NCBI RefSeq assembly: GCF_003345355.1
Contig: NZ_QQNB01000006.1
Span: 1 to 59,929, forward strand
Length of the DNA stretch: 59,929 nt
DNA from: Sphingomonas aracearum
GTDB lineage: Bacteria > Pseudomonadota > Alphaproteobacteria > Sphingomonadales > Sphingomonadaceae
Direction: 5' to 3'
Part shown: in pieces, positions 52,072-59,929 of the stretch
Numbering within the stretch: the stretch's first letter is position 1
Layout: every line of letters starts with the position of its first letter
Translations under genes and position numbers: made by a program
Notes under the pieces: generated by a model
Told to the model about the DNA's origin: nothing
Databases searched by the model: none
Seen by the model: only the letters and a program-made list of their open reading frames with translations

Positions 52072-52880
52072 CCGATGCTGGCCGCAGGCGGATCGACGTT
52101 TCCAGTGACGTCCACAGCCGCTTGGACACCGAGTCCAAACGGCGCAACATTCCCATCCGTGATCTCGTCGAACAGGCGGTCACCACCATGTTCGACAGAG
52201 AGGCCCAAGCGGCCCTGTCGCTGCGGCAGCAACGCGAGCGCCGCCATGCCGATCGCATGGAGGAACAGACCGCCCAGATCGGTGAAGTCACCCGCCGCGT
52301 ATCGGCCCTGATCGCCCAGCAAACGAGGGATCTGCCCGGCGCTTTGAACGCGGGTTTCGACGCGATCAAGGACACCATCCAGAAGACCGGTGGGACCGGA
52401 CATCTCCGCGACATGATCGCCAAGTTCCAGACCGACTTCACGGTCATCTTCAAGGAAGCGCAGGGCACTCTCGCCGCCTCGGTCCGCGCTGTGACGGAGA
52501 GCGTAGAGAAGCAGGCGAAAGCCGTGGGAGAGCAGCTCGATCGGATCGAAAAGCGGCAGTCGGGCACGCGTGGAAAACTAGCTGTGGGTGCAGGATCTGG
52601 CATCGCGCTGCTTCTTCTCGTCGGGCTTCTGACACCGGACACGCCACCAACTCGTTGGCTCGCGACGCGGCTCGTCGGCGAAACCGATCCGGCCCGGGCA
52701 GCATGGACGCTGGCGGGCGATGGACGGGCCAGGGGATTGCTGATGGCGGAGACCAGGGGCCTCCTCTACGATGAGCCATTCCGCCAGCGGTACGCATCCT
52801 GCGTCGACAGGTCCAAGCGGGCCAAAGCCTCGTTCCCCTGCCGCATTATGTTCCCGCCCTTGCTCGACACGACGCCGTGA
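52068..52880 (+). CDS. Mobilisation accessory protein, RHH plus coiled coil plus TM
   Basis: The 270-residue product has an N-terminal segment (RIDVSSDVHSRLDTESKRRN, IPIRDLVEQAVTTMF) that resembles an RHH fold. A long coiled coil (about 55-165) and one TM helix (SGIALLLLVGLLT, about 170-188) follow. The C-terminal 80 residues have two Cys (YASCVDRSK and SFPCRIMF) and would lie in the periplasm. It overlaps the relaxase gene (GTGA) and the RHH gene. It could anchor the relaxosome to the membrane; the function is inferred. Confidence 0.65.
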   Translation: MTDAGRRRIDVSSDVHSRLDTESKRRNIPIRDLVEQAVTTMFDREAQAALSLRQQRERRHADRMEEQTAQIGEVTRRVSALIAQQTRDLPGALNAGFDAIKDTIQKTGGTGHLRDMIAKFQTDFTVIFKEAQGTLAASVRAVTESVEKQAKAVGEQLDRIEKRQSGTRGKLAVGAGSGIALLLLVGLLTPDTPPTRWLATRLVGETDPARAAWTLAGDGRARGLLMAETRGLLYDEPFRQRYASCVDRSKRAKASFPCRIMFPPLLDTTP

Positions 52881-55870
52881 CCGTTCGCCCAAACTCGATT
52901 GCGGGAGGCGGGGATGCGGCGAGCTATTACGCGGCCGATAACTACTACACCGGCGAGCAGGAGGGGCCGTCCGAATGGGGCGGGGGAGGGGCCGAGGAAC
53001 TCGGTCTGTCCGGTTCCGTGGATGCCGGAACATTCGCCGAGGTGCTGGACGGCAAACTACCCAATGGGACGGTCATCGCGAGAGGGGGCAATGGCGAGCG
53101 AGCGCCGGGGTTCGAGCTGACGTTCAGCGCGCCGAAGTCGGTATCGCTGGTTGCCATGATCGGCCGCGATGAGCGTGTCATGCCGGCGTTTGCGGAAGCG
53201 ATCCGGAACACCATGACGTGGGCGGAGGAGCGGTTCGGGGAGGTGCGGTCGGGCAAGGGCGGCGCGGTGATCGAACCCGGTCGCCTGGTCTACGCGATCT
53301 TCCACCATGACCTGAGCCGGAAGCTCGATCCGCAGGCACATGCCCATGTCGTCGTGGCGAACGCCGCGCAACGCGGTGACGGCCGCTGGGTCGCCCTCCA
53401 CAATCCGGCGCTATGGAAGCACTCGAGCACCATCGGCGCCGTCTTCCATGCCGACTTCCGTGCCCGGTTGGAGCAGCTTGGCTATCGGACCGAGATCACC
53501 GGCAAGCACGGCCAATTCGAGATCAGCGGCATCCCGCGTGCCGCCATCGATGCGTTCAGCGCCCGGCGCGAGCAGATCCTCAGCCGGGCGGCGGAGCTCG
53601 GCGCCTCCGGCCCGAAGGCGATGGAAACCATCGCGGTCAGTACCCGCGACGCCAAACAGGCGGGCGATGCCACGGTTGCCCGCGCCATGTGGGCCGAGAA
53701 GGCCGAGGTCCATGGTGCCGCCATCTCAGCCGTCGTGGACGCCGCGCGCGGGATCGAGCGGCCGCGGTCCATACTCGATGCCGTGCGTGCCTGGGGTACA
53801 GCATTGCTCGAGCGCATCACCCATGCCTTCGGACCACGACCAGAACCGCTGCTCCACGGCACGGATGCGGTGCGCCGGAGCGCCGAACTGGCGAGCGGCT
53901 ATGCGGTGGCGGCTGGTGTCCGGCACCTCGGCGAACGCGAAGCAAGCTTCACCTATTCGGACCTGCTGAAGAGCAGCCTAGATATGGCAGAGAAGGGTGC
54001 CACGGTGCGCGGTATCGAGGCGCGCATCGAGCGGCTGCGCGAGGCGGGTGTCATCATCTCCGGGCCGCGCGGCAGCCTGCACGCAGACCGGCTCACGACC
54101 CGCGATATGCTGGCGACGGAAAAGGCGCTGGTTGCGGCCGCGCATGGCGGGGTGGGGCAGGGGACACCCATCCTCGATGCCGCTTCGGTCGACAGCGCAC
54201 TCGATCGCGCGGCCAACCGGCGCGAGGTCAAGCTATCCGCTGAACAGCGCGTTGCGGCGCACGCCATGCTGTCCGGTGCCAACCGCATCCAGGTCGTCCA
54301 AGGCGATGCCGGTACCGGCAAATCGTTCCTCTTCGAACTGGTACGGGAGGTTGGCGCGGAAGTAGGTGCGGGGATGCTGGTGCTGGTCCCGCAGAACAAG
54401 TTGATGGATGACCTGACCGGACGGGGGCTGGAGGTGCGCTCGCTCGCATCCGTGCTGAAGGAGCACGGCAGCCGGACCGGCCCGGCCAAGCCGAACGAGC
54501 AGCTGTCGGCGCTGATGAAGGGCAAGGTCGTGGTGATGGAGGAAGCGTCCATGGTGTCCTCGCGTCAGCTTGCCGGGTTGTTCGAGGTCGCCCGGAACGG
54601 CGAGGCCGCCAAGCTGGTGCTGGTCGGCGACGTGAAGCAGATACCCGCGGTAGAGGCCGGGCGGCCGTTCGCGCTGCTGCAGGAGGCGGGCGCTCCTACG
54701 GTGCGGCTTACCGAGAACCGGCGCCAACAGACCGATGTGCTCCGTGACGCCGCCTCCCTGGCACGCGAGGGCAGGGTCGCTGCCGCCTTCGAACGGCTCG
54801 GGGACAAGGTCCAGCAGAGCCCCCATCCGGCGGGAGCGGCCGTCGTCGAGTATCTGAAGCTTTCGCCCGAGGAACGCGACCGCACCGCCTTGCTTACTTC
54901 GGGGCACGTGCTGCGCGAGGCTGTACTGGAAACGGTCAGGGCCGAGCTGCTGGCGCAAGGCAAGCTGGGCGCTGACGCTTTGAGTCTGCGCAGCTGGGAC
55001 ACGCTGAACCTGACCCGTGAGGAGCTGCGCCAGGTCCGACATTGGGCGGAAGGCATGCGGCTCGACATCTACCGCCATCAGGCCGGGCTTGTGCCAGGCT
55101 CCTATGAGGTTGGCTTGATCGATCGGGCGAGCGGCATGCTCGAGCTCGCTCGTGAAGGCCGCGCGCAGCTGTTCGACCCCAGGAGCCTCCGATCGGGAGG
55201 GGAGGGGGCCGCGCTCTCCGTTCCCGGCGAGATCGACGTCCGCGAGGGTGACCGCCTGGTCTTCACGGCCAGCGACCTGAAGCGCGGGATGTCTAATGGT
55301 GCCGCAGTGACCCTTACTGCGATCGATGGCGACACGCTCCACCTCTCCGGCCGTGACCGGAATCATGTGATCGGGCCTGACGACCCGATGCGCGAGCGGC
55401 TGGGCCATGGCGCCGTGCTCAACATACATCGCGCGCAGGGAGTTACGGTCGACCGGGCGATCACGGTCATGGACAGCCGCGACAGGTTGCTCAACAGCGA
55501 AAGCCTCTACTACGTGCTCCAGACCCGCGCGCGCGAAGACGTGTCGCTGCACACCGACGACAAGAAAGCGCTCGCCATCGCGATCGAAACGCATCGGGGC
55601 GACGTTCCGCACGCGAGCGATGTGGCACCCGAGCTCTCGTTGTCCGGTAGGGAGCGATTCGATCCGGCCACGGGCGAGCTGCCCCGACTAGACGATCCTG
55701 GCGCGAGCGATCGCCGCCAACTGGAGGCGATGAGTGCCGCCCTCCGATCCATCGGCAGCGAGCCTGCCAAGCCGGTGGCGGAGGCTGTTCGGCAGGCACC
55801 GACTTCGGTCAGAGAGCTGGTGAAGGAGCCGGAAATCGAGATCGACCACGATTACGACTTCGACATGTGA
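52877..55870 (+). CDS. MobF-family relaxase/helicase (TrwC/TraI-like)
   Basis: The 997-residue protein has tyrosine pairs at 17-18 and 23-24 (ASYYAADNYY) and the three-His metal site (FHHDLSRKLDPQAHAHVVV, His 143, 154 and 156), the TrwC relaxase signature. The helicase part has Walker A QGDAGTGKSF (about 476-483), Walker B VVMEEASMVS and ENRRQQ, then a C-terminal motif HRAQGVTVDRAITVMDS. It nicks oriT and unwinds the strand for transfer. No T4SS or coupling-protein genes are in the window, so transfer would need a helper. Confidence 0.95.
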   Translation: MTVRPNSIAGGGDAASYYAADNYYTGEQEGPSEWGGGGAEELGLSGSVDAGTFAEVLDGKLPNGTVIARGGNGERAPGFELTFSAPKSVSLVAMIGRDERVMPAFAEAIRNTMTWAEERFGEVRSGKGGAVIEPGRLVYAIFHHDLSRKLDPQAHAHVVVANAAQRGDGRWVALHNPALWKHSSTIGAVFHADFRARLEQLGYRTEITGKHGQFEISGIPRAAIDAFSARREQILSRAAELGASGPKAMETIAVSTRDAKQAGDATVARAMWAEKAEVHGAAISAVVDAARGIERPRSILDAVRAWGTALLERITHAFGPRPEPLLHGTDAVRRSAELASGYAVAAGVRHLGEREASFTYSDLLKSSLDMAEKGATVRGIEARIERLREAGVIISGPRGSLHADRLTTRDMLATEKALVAAAHGGVGQGTPILDAASVDSALDRAANRREVKLSAEQRVAAHAMLSGANRIQVVQGDAGTGKSFLFELVREVGAEVGAGMLVLVPQNKLMDDLTGRGLEVRSLASVLKEHGSRTGPAKPNEQLSALMKGKVVVMEEASMVSSRQLAGLFEVARNGEAAKLVLVGDVKQIPAVEAGRPFALLQEAGAPTVRLTENRRQQTDVLRDAASLAREGRVAAAFERLGDKVQQSPHPAGAAVVEYLKLSPEERDRTALLTSGHVLREAVLETVRAELLAQGKLGADALSLRSWDTLNLTREELRQVRHWAEGMRLDIYRHQAGLVPGSYEVGLIDRASGMLELAREGRAQLFDPRSLRSGGEGAALSVPGEIDVREGDRLVFTASDLKRGMSNGAAVTLTAIDGDTLHLSGRDRNHVIGPDDPMRERLGHGAVLNIHRAQGVTVDRAITVMDSRDRLLNSESLYYVLQTRAREDVSLHTDDKKALAIAIETHRGDVPHASDVAPELSLSGRERFDPATGELPRLDDPGASDRRQLEAMSAALRSIGSEPAKPVAEAVRQAPTSVRELVKEPEIEIDHDYDFDM

Positions 55871-56004
55871 AGGTCTGCGTTGCGATTACAGGGCGGCGAA
55901 TCAGCTTTGATCCCCTCGATGCAAACTAGAAATGTCGGCCCCCCAACCGGACATTGTAGCGGACCGGAATTACGTACATAGAACATCGTCAGTGAGGTAA
56001 GCAG
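55871..56004. other. Intergenic between relaxase and Fic
   Basis: A 134-base gap that should hold the promoter and RBS of the Fic gene. It includes an AT-richer stretch near 55960-55990. No palindrome or gene was seen. Confidence 0.3.
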
Positions 56005-57309
56005 GTGTTTCAGAGGCTGCAGGATATGGCCAACGAACCGGACTTCCAGGCGGTCGCCGACCGGGGCGAGGGTATCGGTGCCATGCAGCCCATGAAGATA
56101 GGGGAGGGCGGGTCACGGTACCGTGACGCCGTCGATCTCGCACTCGAGCTGACCGCCAAATCTGCCGCGTTTCGCAGCAGCCTGCCGCCCGCCATGCGGA
56201 CGGGGCTCGCCGACCTCGTTCGGGCGATGAACTGCTACTACAGCAACCTGATCGAGGGACACGACACGCATCCCGTCGACATAGAGCGCGCCTTGAAGAA
56301 CGACTTCAGCGCCGACCCGGCCAAGCGCGACCTCCAGTTGGAAGCGACTGCGCACGTCGCGGTCCAGGGCTGGATCGACGCGGGAGGGCTGGCGGGCCGG
56401 GCGACGAGCGTGGAGGGCCTACGTGAGGTCCATCGGCGCTTCTGCGAGCATTTGCCTCAGTCGATGCTCTGGATTGAGCCGGTCGAGGGCGGCGAGCGCG
56501 TTCTGGTCGAGCCCGGTGCCCTGCGGACCCGCGATGTCCGGGTCGGGCAGCACATTGCGATCAGCCCCGGGGCGGTGCCGCGCTTTCTCGAGCACTTCGC
56601 CTGGGCGTATCAGAAGCGCGGCGCGACGGACGCCATCGTATCTCTCGCGGCCGCGCATCACCGGTTCGCCTGGATTCACCCTTTTCTCGACGGCAACGGG
56701 CGGGTCGCCCGCCTCATGTCGCACGCCATGCTGCTCGACGCGCTCGACACGGGCGGCGTGTGGTCCATCGCGCGCGGCCTCGGCCGCAACGTGCAGGCCT
56801 ATAAGCGGCACCTTGCCGCCTGCGACCTACCCCGCCGCAACGACCTTGATGGGCGGGGCTCGCTAAGCGAGGAGGAGCTGGCGAGCTTCACGACCTTCTT
56901 CTTGAAGACCTGCATCGACCAAGTCGACTTCATGGCCGGCTTGGTCGAGCCCGACCAGCTGCGCAGTCGCATCCGGCGCTGGGCGGCCGAAGAGACGGAC
57001 GGGGGAAGGCTGCCGGCCAAGGCCATCCAGGTAATTGACGCAGCGCTGTACCGAGGCGAGCTCCCGCGCGGCGAGGTAGAGAGTATCGTCGGCACTGGCG
57101 AACGCCAAGCGCGCCGGGTTACCTCCGCGCTGACGAGTCTCGGCGTGCTGACGGCCGACAGTTCCCGGGCGCCCCTGCAGATCGCCTTTCCTGCCACGCT
57201 GGCGGGGCGCTGGATGCCGGGACTGTTCCCAGAAGCGCGTAGCGGCTTGCGTCAGCCGCTGGAATCATCAGCGGTGCGACACGGGGCGGCCAATGGTAAG
57301 GTGTCGTGA
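56005..57309 (+). CDS. Fic-domain protein with built-in inhibitory motif
   Basis: The 434-residue protein has the Fic motif HPFLDGNGRVAR (about 225-236) with the catalytic His, and an N-terminal (S/T)xxxE(G/N) inhibitory motif SNLIEG (about 80-85), making it a class II, self-inhibited AMP-transferase. The C-terminal region has a winged-helix-like part (GEVESIVGTGERQARRVTSA). The GTG start has AGTGAGG upstream. A small gene overlaps its end (GTGA) and may be a partner. Confidence 0.9.
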   Translation: MFQRLQDMANEPDFQAVADRGEGIGAMQPMKIGEGGSRYRDAVDLALELTAKSAAFRSSLPPAMRTGLADLVRAMNCYYSNLIEGHDTHPVDIERALKNDFSADPAKRDLQLEATAHVAVQGWIDAGGLAGRATSVEGLREVHRRFCEHLPQSMLWIEPVEGGERVLVEPGALRTRDVRVGQHIAISPGAVPRFLEHFAWAYQKRGATDAIVSLAAAHHRFAWIHPFLDGNGRVARLMSHAMLLDALDTGGVWSIARGLGRNVQAYKRHLAACDLPRRNDLDGRGSLSEEELASFTTFFLKTCIDQVDFMAGLVEPDQLRSRIRRWAAEETDGGRLPAKAIQVIDAALYRGELPRGEVESIVGTGERQARRVTSALTSLGVLTADSSRAPLQIAFPATLAGRWMPGLFPEARSGLRQPLESSAVRHGAANGKVS

Positions 57310-57728
57310 CCGCGATGATGCGGATCAACTCGACGGAGGCAACCTTCCCGTTCTTCAGCCGCAACGACTTTCAGGGTCAGCCCAGCAGCCGTGTTTACCG
57401 ACCCTACAAGGCATTCGAGATCATCCTCGACCGTGTTCTCGGCGAACGGGTGAGAGCGGATGGCGCGTGCGCTGTCGACCTCTGGTGTGCGCTCGCCAAC
57501 ATTCGTTGGTCCGGTCCAGATGGCATGGACGTCTCCTACGGCTTCAGGCGGGCCGGCGAGGTGGTGTCCTGGGTGCGCGAGGAGGGAGACTATCTCACCT
57601 GGTATTGCAGCGGCGAGCCAGGGCACGTTGCCACTTGGATCGACAGAGCGCTCGCGGTAGCGGGATGGTCGTGGAGGCGGTTGGAACCGGACGCCGCGGA
57701 CACCGGCGAGAGGGCCGACGACAGTTAG
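57306..57728 (+). CDS. Hypothetical protein coupled to Fic
   Basis: The 140-residue product has a GTG start overlapping the Fic stop. It contains FPFFSRNDFQGQPSSRVYRP and aromatic strands (CALANIRWSGPDGMDVSYGF, GEVVSWVREEGDYLTWYCSG), with a charged C-terminus. No family is recognised. Translational coupling suggests it acts with the Fic protein, perhaps as a target or modulator. Confidence 0.6.
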   Translation: MTAMMRINSTEATFPFFSRNDFQGQPSSRVYRPYKAFEIILDRVLGERVRADGACAVDLWCALANIRWSGPDGMDVSYGFRRAGEVVSWVREEGDYLTWYCSGEPGHVATWIDRALAVAGWSWRRLEPDAADTGERADDS

Positions 57729-57983
57729 CGCTTGGCGTAGAGTTCGGGCTGCCGCTCCACGACAGAACGGCGGACCGCGCGCAGCCGAATGGCTTCCGGT
57801 CGAGCGAAAACGGGTACTGATTGCGTGTAGGCCGATCAGGAGTGTGGACGCCCACAAGTAGATAGTTTGGAAATGCCAATCGTGACACTTTGCCCAGCGG
57901 CAAAGTGTCGCAGCCGACAGAAACGCCGCCGGCCGAACCGGAAGGGATTCACACGATTCCCGTTTCGTGCTTCTCCTGTTCCC
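57729..57983. other. Intergenic region
   Basis: This 255-base stretch holds a perfect inverted repeat at 57884-57909 and otherwise no convincing gene. A frame from 57867 runs into the next gene but lacks protein-like character before 57984. Confidence 0.35.
57884..57909. promoter_or_regulatory. Strong inverted repeat upstream of the 57984 gene
   Basis: GACACTTTGCC-CAGC-GGCAAAGTGTC has perfect 11-base arms with a 4-base loop, 74 bases before the next start. It could be an operator or an RNA hairpin in the leader. No T-run follows. Confidence 0.55.
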
Positions 57984-58538
57984 ATGATTCAAGGTGACTT
58001 GTTCTCCGCATCCCCGGTGGCCCCGCCGAAGATTTCGTCCCAGACGCCCTTAGTCGAGGGTCTGCCGTCGATCATCGATGTTATCGCGCAGGTGTCGACC
58101 CGGCCGCGCTACGCCTTCATGGTCTTGAACCTGATCGCGCGCGCGGCAGGGCAGGGGGGCAAGGCAGGACCCTACGTCCTCCGGCAGGGGCAGGCCGTTC
58201 GGCTGCGCGACTGGTTGTGCGACTCCCTCGCTCCCATGGCAGCCCGCGATCATAAGCGGGCAGCGCTGGCCGAGCAGGTGAGGGTGGAACTGGCAGGGCA
58301 GGAGCAGCTGCCAGGAGACCCTGACGCAGCGTCACGACTGGTGGACCAAGTGGTGCTGGAGCGGGTGCGCCGCTCCGGCCGGTGTAATGTCAGCCGGGCG
58401 GTGTCCGAGCTGGTCCGGGCAGGGCTGGTCCGGCGCCACTATGAGGGCTGGCGAGTAGATCACCACAATCGAGGCGCCCGGCGCGAGGCGGTGTACACGT
58501 TATTGCCCGATACGATGCGCGCACTAGGCAAGGCGTAG
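57984..58538 (+). CDS. Hypothetical protein with wHTH-like C-terminus
   Basis: The 184-residue product begins MIQGDLFSASPVAPPKISSQ and has a helical N-terminal half (LPSIIDVIAQVSTRPRYAFM). A C-terminal region (GRCNVSRAVSELVRAGLVRR, HYEGWRVDHHNRGARREAVY) reads like a winged HTH. It is preceded by the inverted repeat at 57884-57909. The function is unknown. A DNA-binding role in plasmid regulation is possible. Confidence 0.6.
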   Translation: MIQGDLFSASPVAPPKISSQTPLVEGLPSIIDVIAQVSTRPRYAFMVLNLIARAAGQGGKAGPYVLRQGQAVRLRDWLCDSLAPMAARDHKRAALAEQVRVELAGQEQLPGDPDAASRLVDQVVLERVRRSGRCNVSRAVSELVRAGLVRRHYEGWRVDHHNRGARREAVYTLLPDTMRALGKA

Positions 58539-58662
58539 AGCTAAATCCGCGCTGGTCATGACAACCCCCAGTCTGCTGGATCAGGGTCGCATGGCAATTT
58601 GACGCTCTTGAGCTTGCCCGTGAGCTAGGCTTACTGTCGCGAGACCCGCCGGCAGGAATTGC

Positions 58663-58990
58663 TTGCCAGTCCAGAAGCCGCTCGAGTGTACGCTCTCGGC
58701 GGCCCCTGCTTATGATTTAAGAAGCGCTGTGATCTCAACCATCCAGCGCGGCGAGATCAGGCTGTTACGGATCAGCTCGGTGGCGCTGGACGGGATCAGC
58801 GGGGGAGTCGTGCGCGATCCGAGAACCGGGGCAATGCTCGGCCTTGGTGACGAGCGGTCTGAGCGTCGGCGAAGTCAGCCTGCCGATCACCTAAGTAAGT
58901 CCAAGCGAGGTGCTCCGACCCTTTGCCGATGCACTCAGCTTCGACGTCGCGACGGGAACGATGGCGCTAGTCGGGCCGGTGCCATCGACG
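58663..58990 (+). pseudogene. Decayed trypsin-like peptidase gene
   Basis: Frames read AVISTIQRGEIRLLRISSVA, then DGISGGVVRDPRTGAMLGL, which resembles the catalytic-Ser segment of trypsin-like peptidases (GxSGGPV). After a one-base insertion near 58850 the next frame gives VTSGLSVGEVSLPIT, a TAA, and PSEVLRPFADALSFDVATGT. The stop and the frame change make it non-functional. Upstream parts with the His and Asp are missing. The whole 58539-59029 stretch contains only this debris. Confidence 0.5.
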
Positions 58991-59029
58991 CCGCTTGCGC
59001 GGCGGAAAGGGGAGGCGCATATCACTGTC

Positions 59030-59200
59030 ATGGCTACCCGGTCCGATACGATCACCACCAAGGGCAGCAAGCCCGGCGTGCTCGGGCGTAGCGCAGCGAC
59101 GGGCCGTTACGTTCTGGCGCCGGTGGCGACCAAGAAGGCGACCGTCTCCGACCAGCGTATTGCCGCGGCAGTGAAGAGCGTTCTGGCCAAGAAGAAGTAG
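59030..59200 (+). CDS. Small basic protein, partner of the TIR-like gene
   Basis: The 56-residue product begins MATRSDTITTKGSKPGVLGR and ends in a Lys-rich tail (VSDQRIAAAVKSVLAKKK). Eleven Lys and four Arg residues make it strongly basic. It sits one base before the TIR-like gene. Similar small proteins precede such genes in sphingomonads. It may be an antitoxin-like partner or a nucleic-acid binder. Confidence 0.65.
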   Translation: MATRSDTITTKGSKPGVLGRSAATGRYVLAPVATKKATVSDQRIAAAVKSVLAKKK

Positions 59201-59201
59201 C

Positions 59202-59837
59202 TTGCCGGCCGTCCAGACGTCGACAGACGACGTCTTCATCAATTGCCCATTCGACGATGCCTTCGCGCCGACGTTCCGGGCACTGATCTTTGCGACCCTC
59301 GTCTGCGGCTTTCGCCCGCGCTCGGCGCGCGAGCTGGATGAGGGTGGCCAAACCCGGATCGACAAGATCTTCGCGCTGATCGAGCAGTGCCGCTACGGCA
59401 TCCATGACCTGTCACGCACCGAGCTGGACGCGGGCAACAACCTGCCGCGCTTCAACATGCCGTTGGAACTCGGGCTGTTCCTTGGCGCCAAGCGCTACGG
59501 CGGCAAACATCAGAAGGCCAAGCGTGTCCTGATCCTCGACGTGGAGCAGTTCCGCTACCAGCGTTTCATCTCCGATCTGGCCGGCATGGACATCCATGAG
59601 CATGGCGGCGACCCGACTCGAGCACTTCGCGAGGCGCGTGATTGGCTTGCCAACGTGTCGCGTCGCGAGCTGCCGAGCGCCGACCGCGCGCAGCGCGTCT
59701 ATGAGGCGGTTCTGGCCGACTTGCCCGATCTGGCGGCCGTGCTAGAGTTCCACCCAGATCGGATTCCGTATGTCGATTTCGAGCGGGTCGTCGGGCGATG
59801 GCTGATCGAAGCGCCGGCCGCGATCGGGGCGGCGTAA
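59202..59837 (+). CDS. TIR-like domain protein, candidate defence effector
   Basis: The 211-residue protein has a TTG start directly after the small gene. The N-terminal strand VFINCPFDDAFAPTF and the motif RFNMPLELGLFLGAK (Glu 89) resemble a TIR/SLOG-type fold, where a Glu in this position is catalytic in NAD-cleaving TIRs. DEGGQTRIDKIFALIEQCRY and the C-terminal RIPYVDFERVVGRWLIEAP follow. The fold call is inference. A second copy existed at the left end but is reduced to its last 31 codons. Confidence 0.6.
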   Translation: MPAVQTSTDDVFINCPFDDAFAPTFRALIFATLVCGFRPRSARELDEGGQTRIDKIFALIEQCRYGIHDLSRTELDAGNNLPRFNMPLELGLFLGAKRYGGKHQKAKRVLILDVEQFRYQRFISDLAGMDIHEHGGDPTRALREARDWLANVSRRELPSADRAQRVYEAVLADLPDLAAVLEFHPDRIPYVDFERVVGRWLIEAPAAIGAA

Positions 59838-59929
59838 GACACCTCAAAAGCCGTTACGCTCTGTTCCCGCTGATTAGAAAAGACACATTCTGCCCCAAAT
59901 AGAAATGACACACGGCTGGTAGCAGCGGG
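59803..59929. repeat. Exact 127-base inverted terminal repeat, right copy
   Basis: The reverse complement of bases 1-127. It includes the last 11 codons and stop of the TIR-like gene and 92 bases of flank with the paired TGTGTCxTTTCTA-type repeats. The exact length, and divergence just outside it, point to an assembly-graph break at k=127. Confidence 0.95.

Overview
The window is 59.9 kb of GC-rich DNA and reads as a mobilisable plasmid, or a large piece of one, from an alphaproteobacterium. The closest match is Sphingomonadaceae. That placement rests on the RepA/ParA/ParB replicon type, the serine recombinase-ParB-RepB triad, the catabolic gene families and the general codon style; there is no 16S or tRNA gene to confirm it. 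No type IV secretion genes are present, so within the window the element looks mobilisable rather than self-transmissible.

Layout. (1) 1-1.5 kb: an edge scar made of the 3' end of a gene that is intact at the opposite end, an IS5-family element, and fragments of a KdpD/DUF4118 sensor kinase and another gene. (2) 1.7-27.6 kb: an accessory metabolic region for aldehydes, quinones and other electrophiles. It holds an SDR/cupin pair, a five-gene operon (MRJP-like beta-propeller, catalase-like protein, three-subunit molybdenum aldehyde oxidoreductase), an aldo/keto reductase with TetR control, two quinone-oxidoreductase-type MDRs, glutathione-dependent and glutathione-independent formaldehyde dehydrogenases, a UvrA-like protein, two DJ-1/PfpI proteins, two ABM monooxygenases, an extradiol dioxygenase and two LysR regulators. 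(3) 27.6-32.7 kb: an IS3 element with an adjoining deletion, a Crp-HWE kinase operon flanked by two related small proteins, and decaying genes including a methyltransferase chimera. (4) 32.8-37.5 kb: a large serine recombinase, ParB-like and RepB-like triad facing an HTH-like gene and a truncated ImmA/IrrE protease. (5) 37.5-42.8 kb: a GNAT/DUF1778 toxin-antitoxin pair and a type III-like restriction-modification pair. (6) 42.9-47.4 kb: the replicon, parA-parB-two palindromic parS-like sites-repA-five iterons. (7) 47.7-55.9 kb: a regulator, an operon of unknown small and secreted proteins with two emfourin-like paralogues, a candidate oriT, and a MobF relaxase with two accessory proteins. (8) 56-59.9 kb: Fic protein, hypotheticals, a decayed trypsin-like gene, and a two-gene module of a small basic protein plus a TIR-like protein.

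The two window ends are exact inverted copies of each other for 127 bases and then diverge but stay homologous. This looks like an assembly-graph break at a duplicated gene end, not a circular overlap and probably not a telomere.

The replicon, partition, restriction and toxin genes maintain the molecule, and the metabolic half is the cargo. The small unknown modules (recombinase triad, TIR-like pair, emfourin operon, tethered relaxosome accessory) are the best places to look for undescribed biology.
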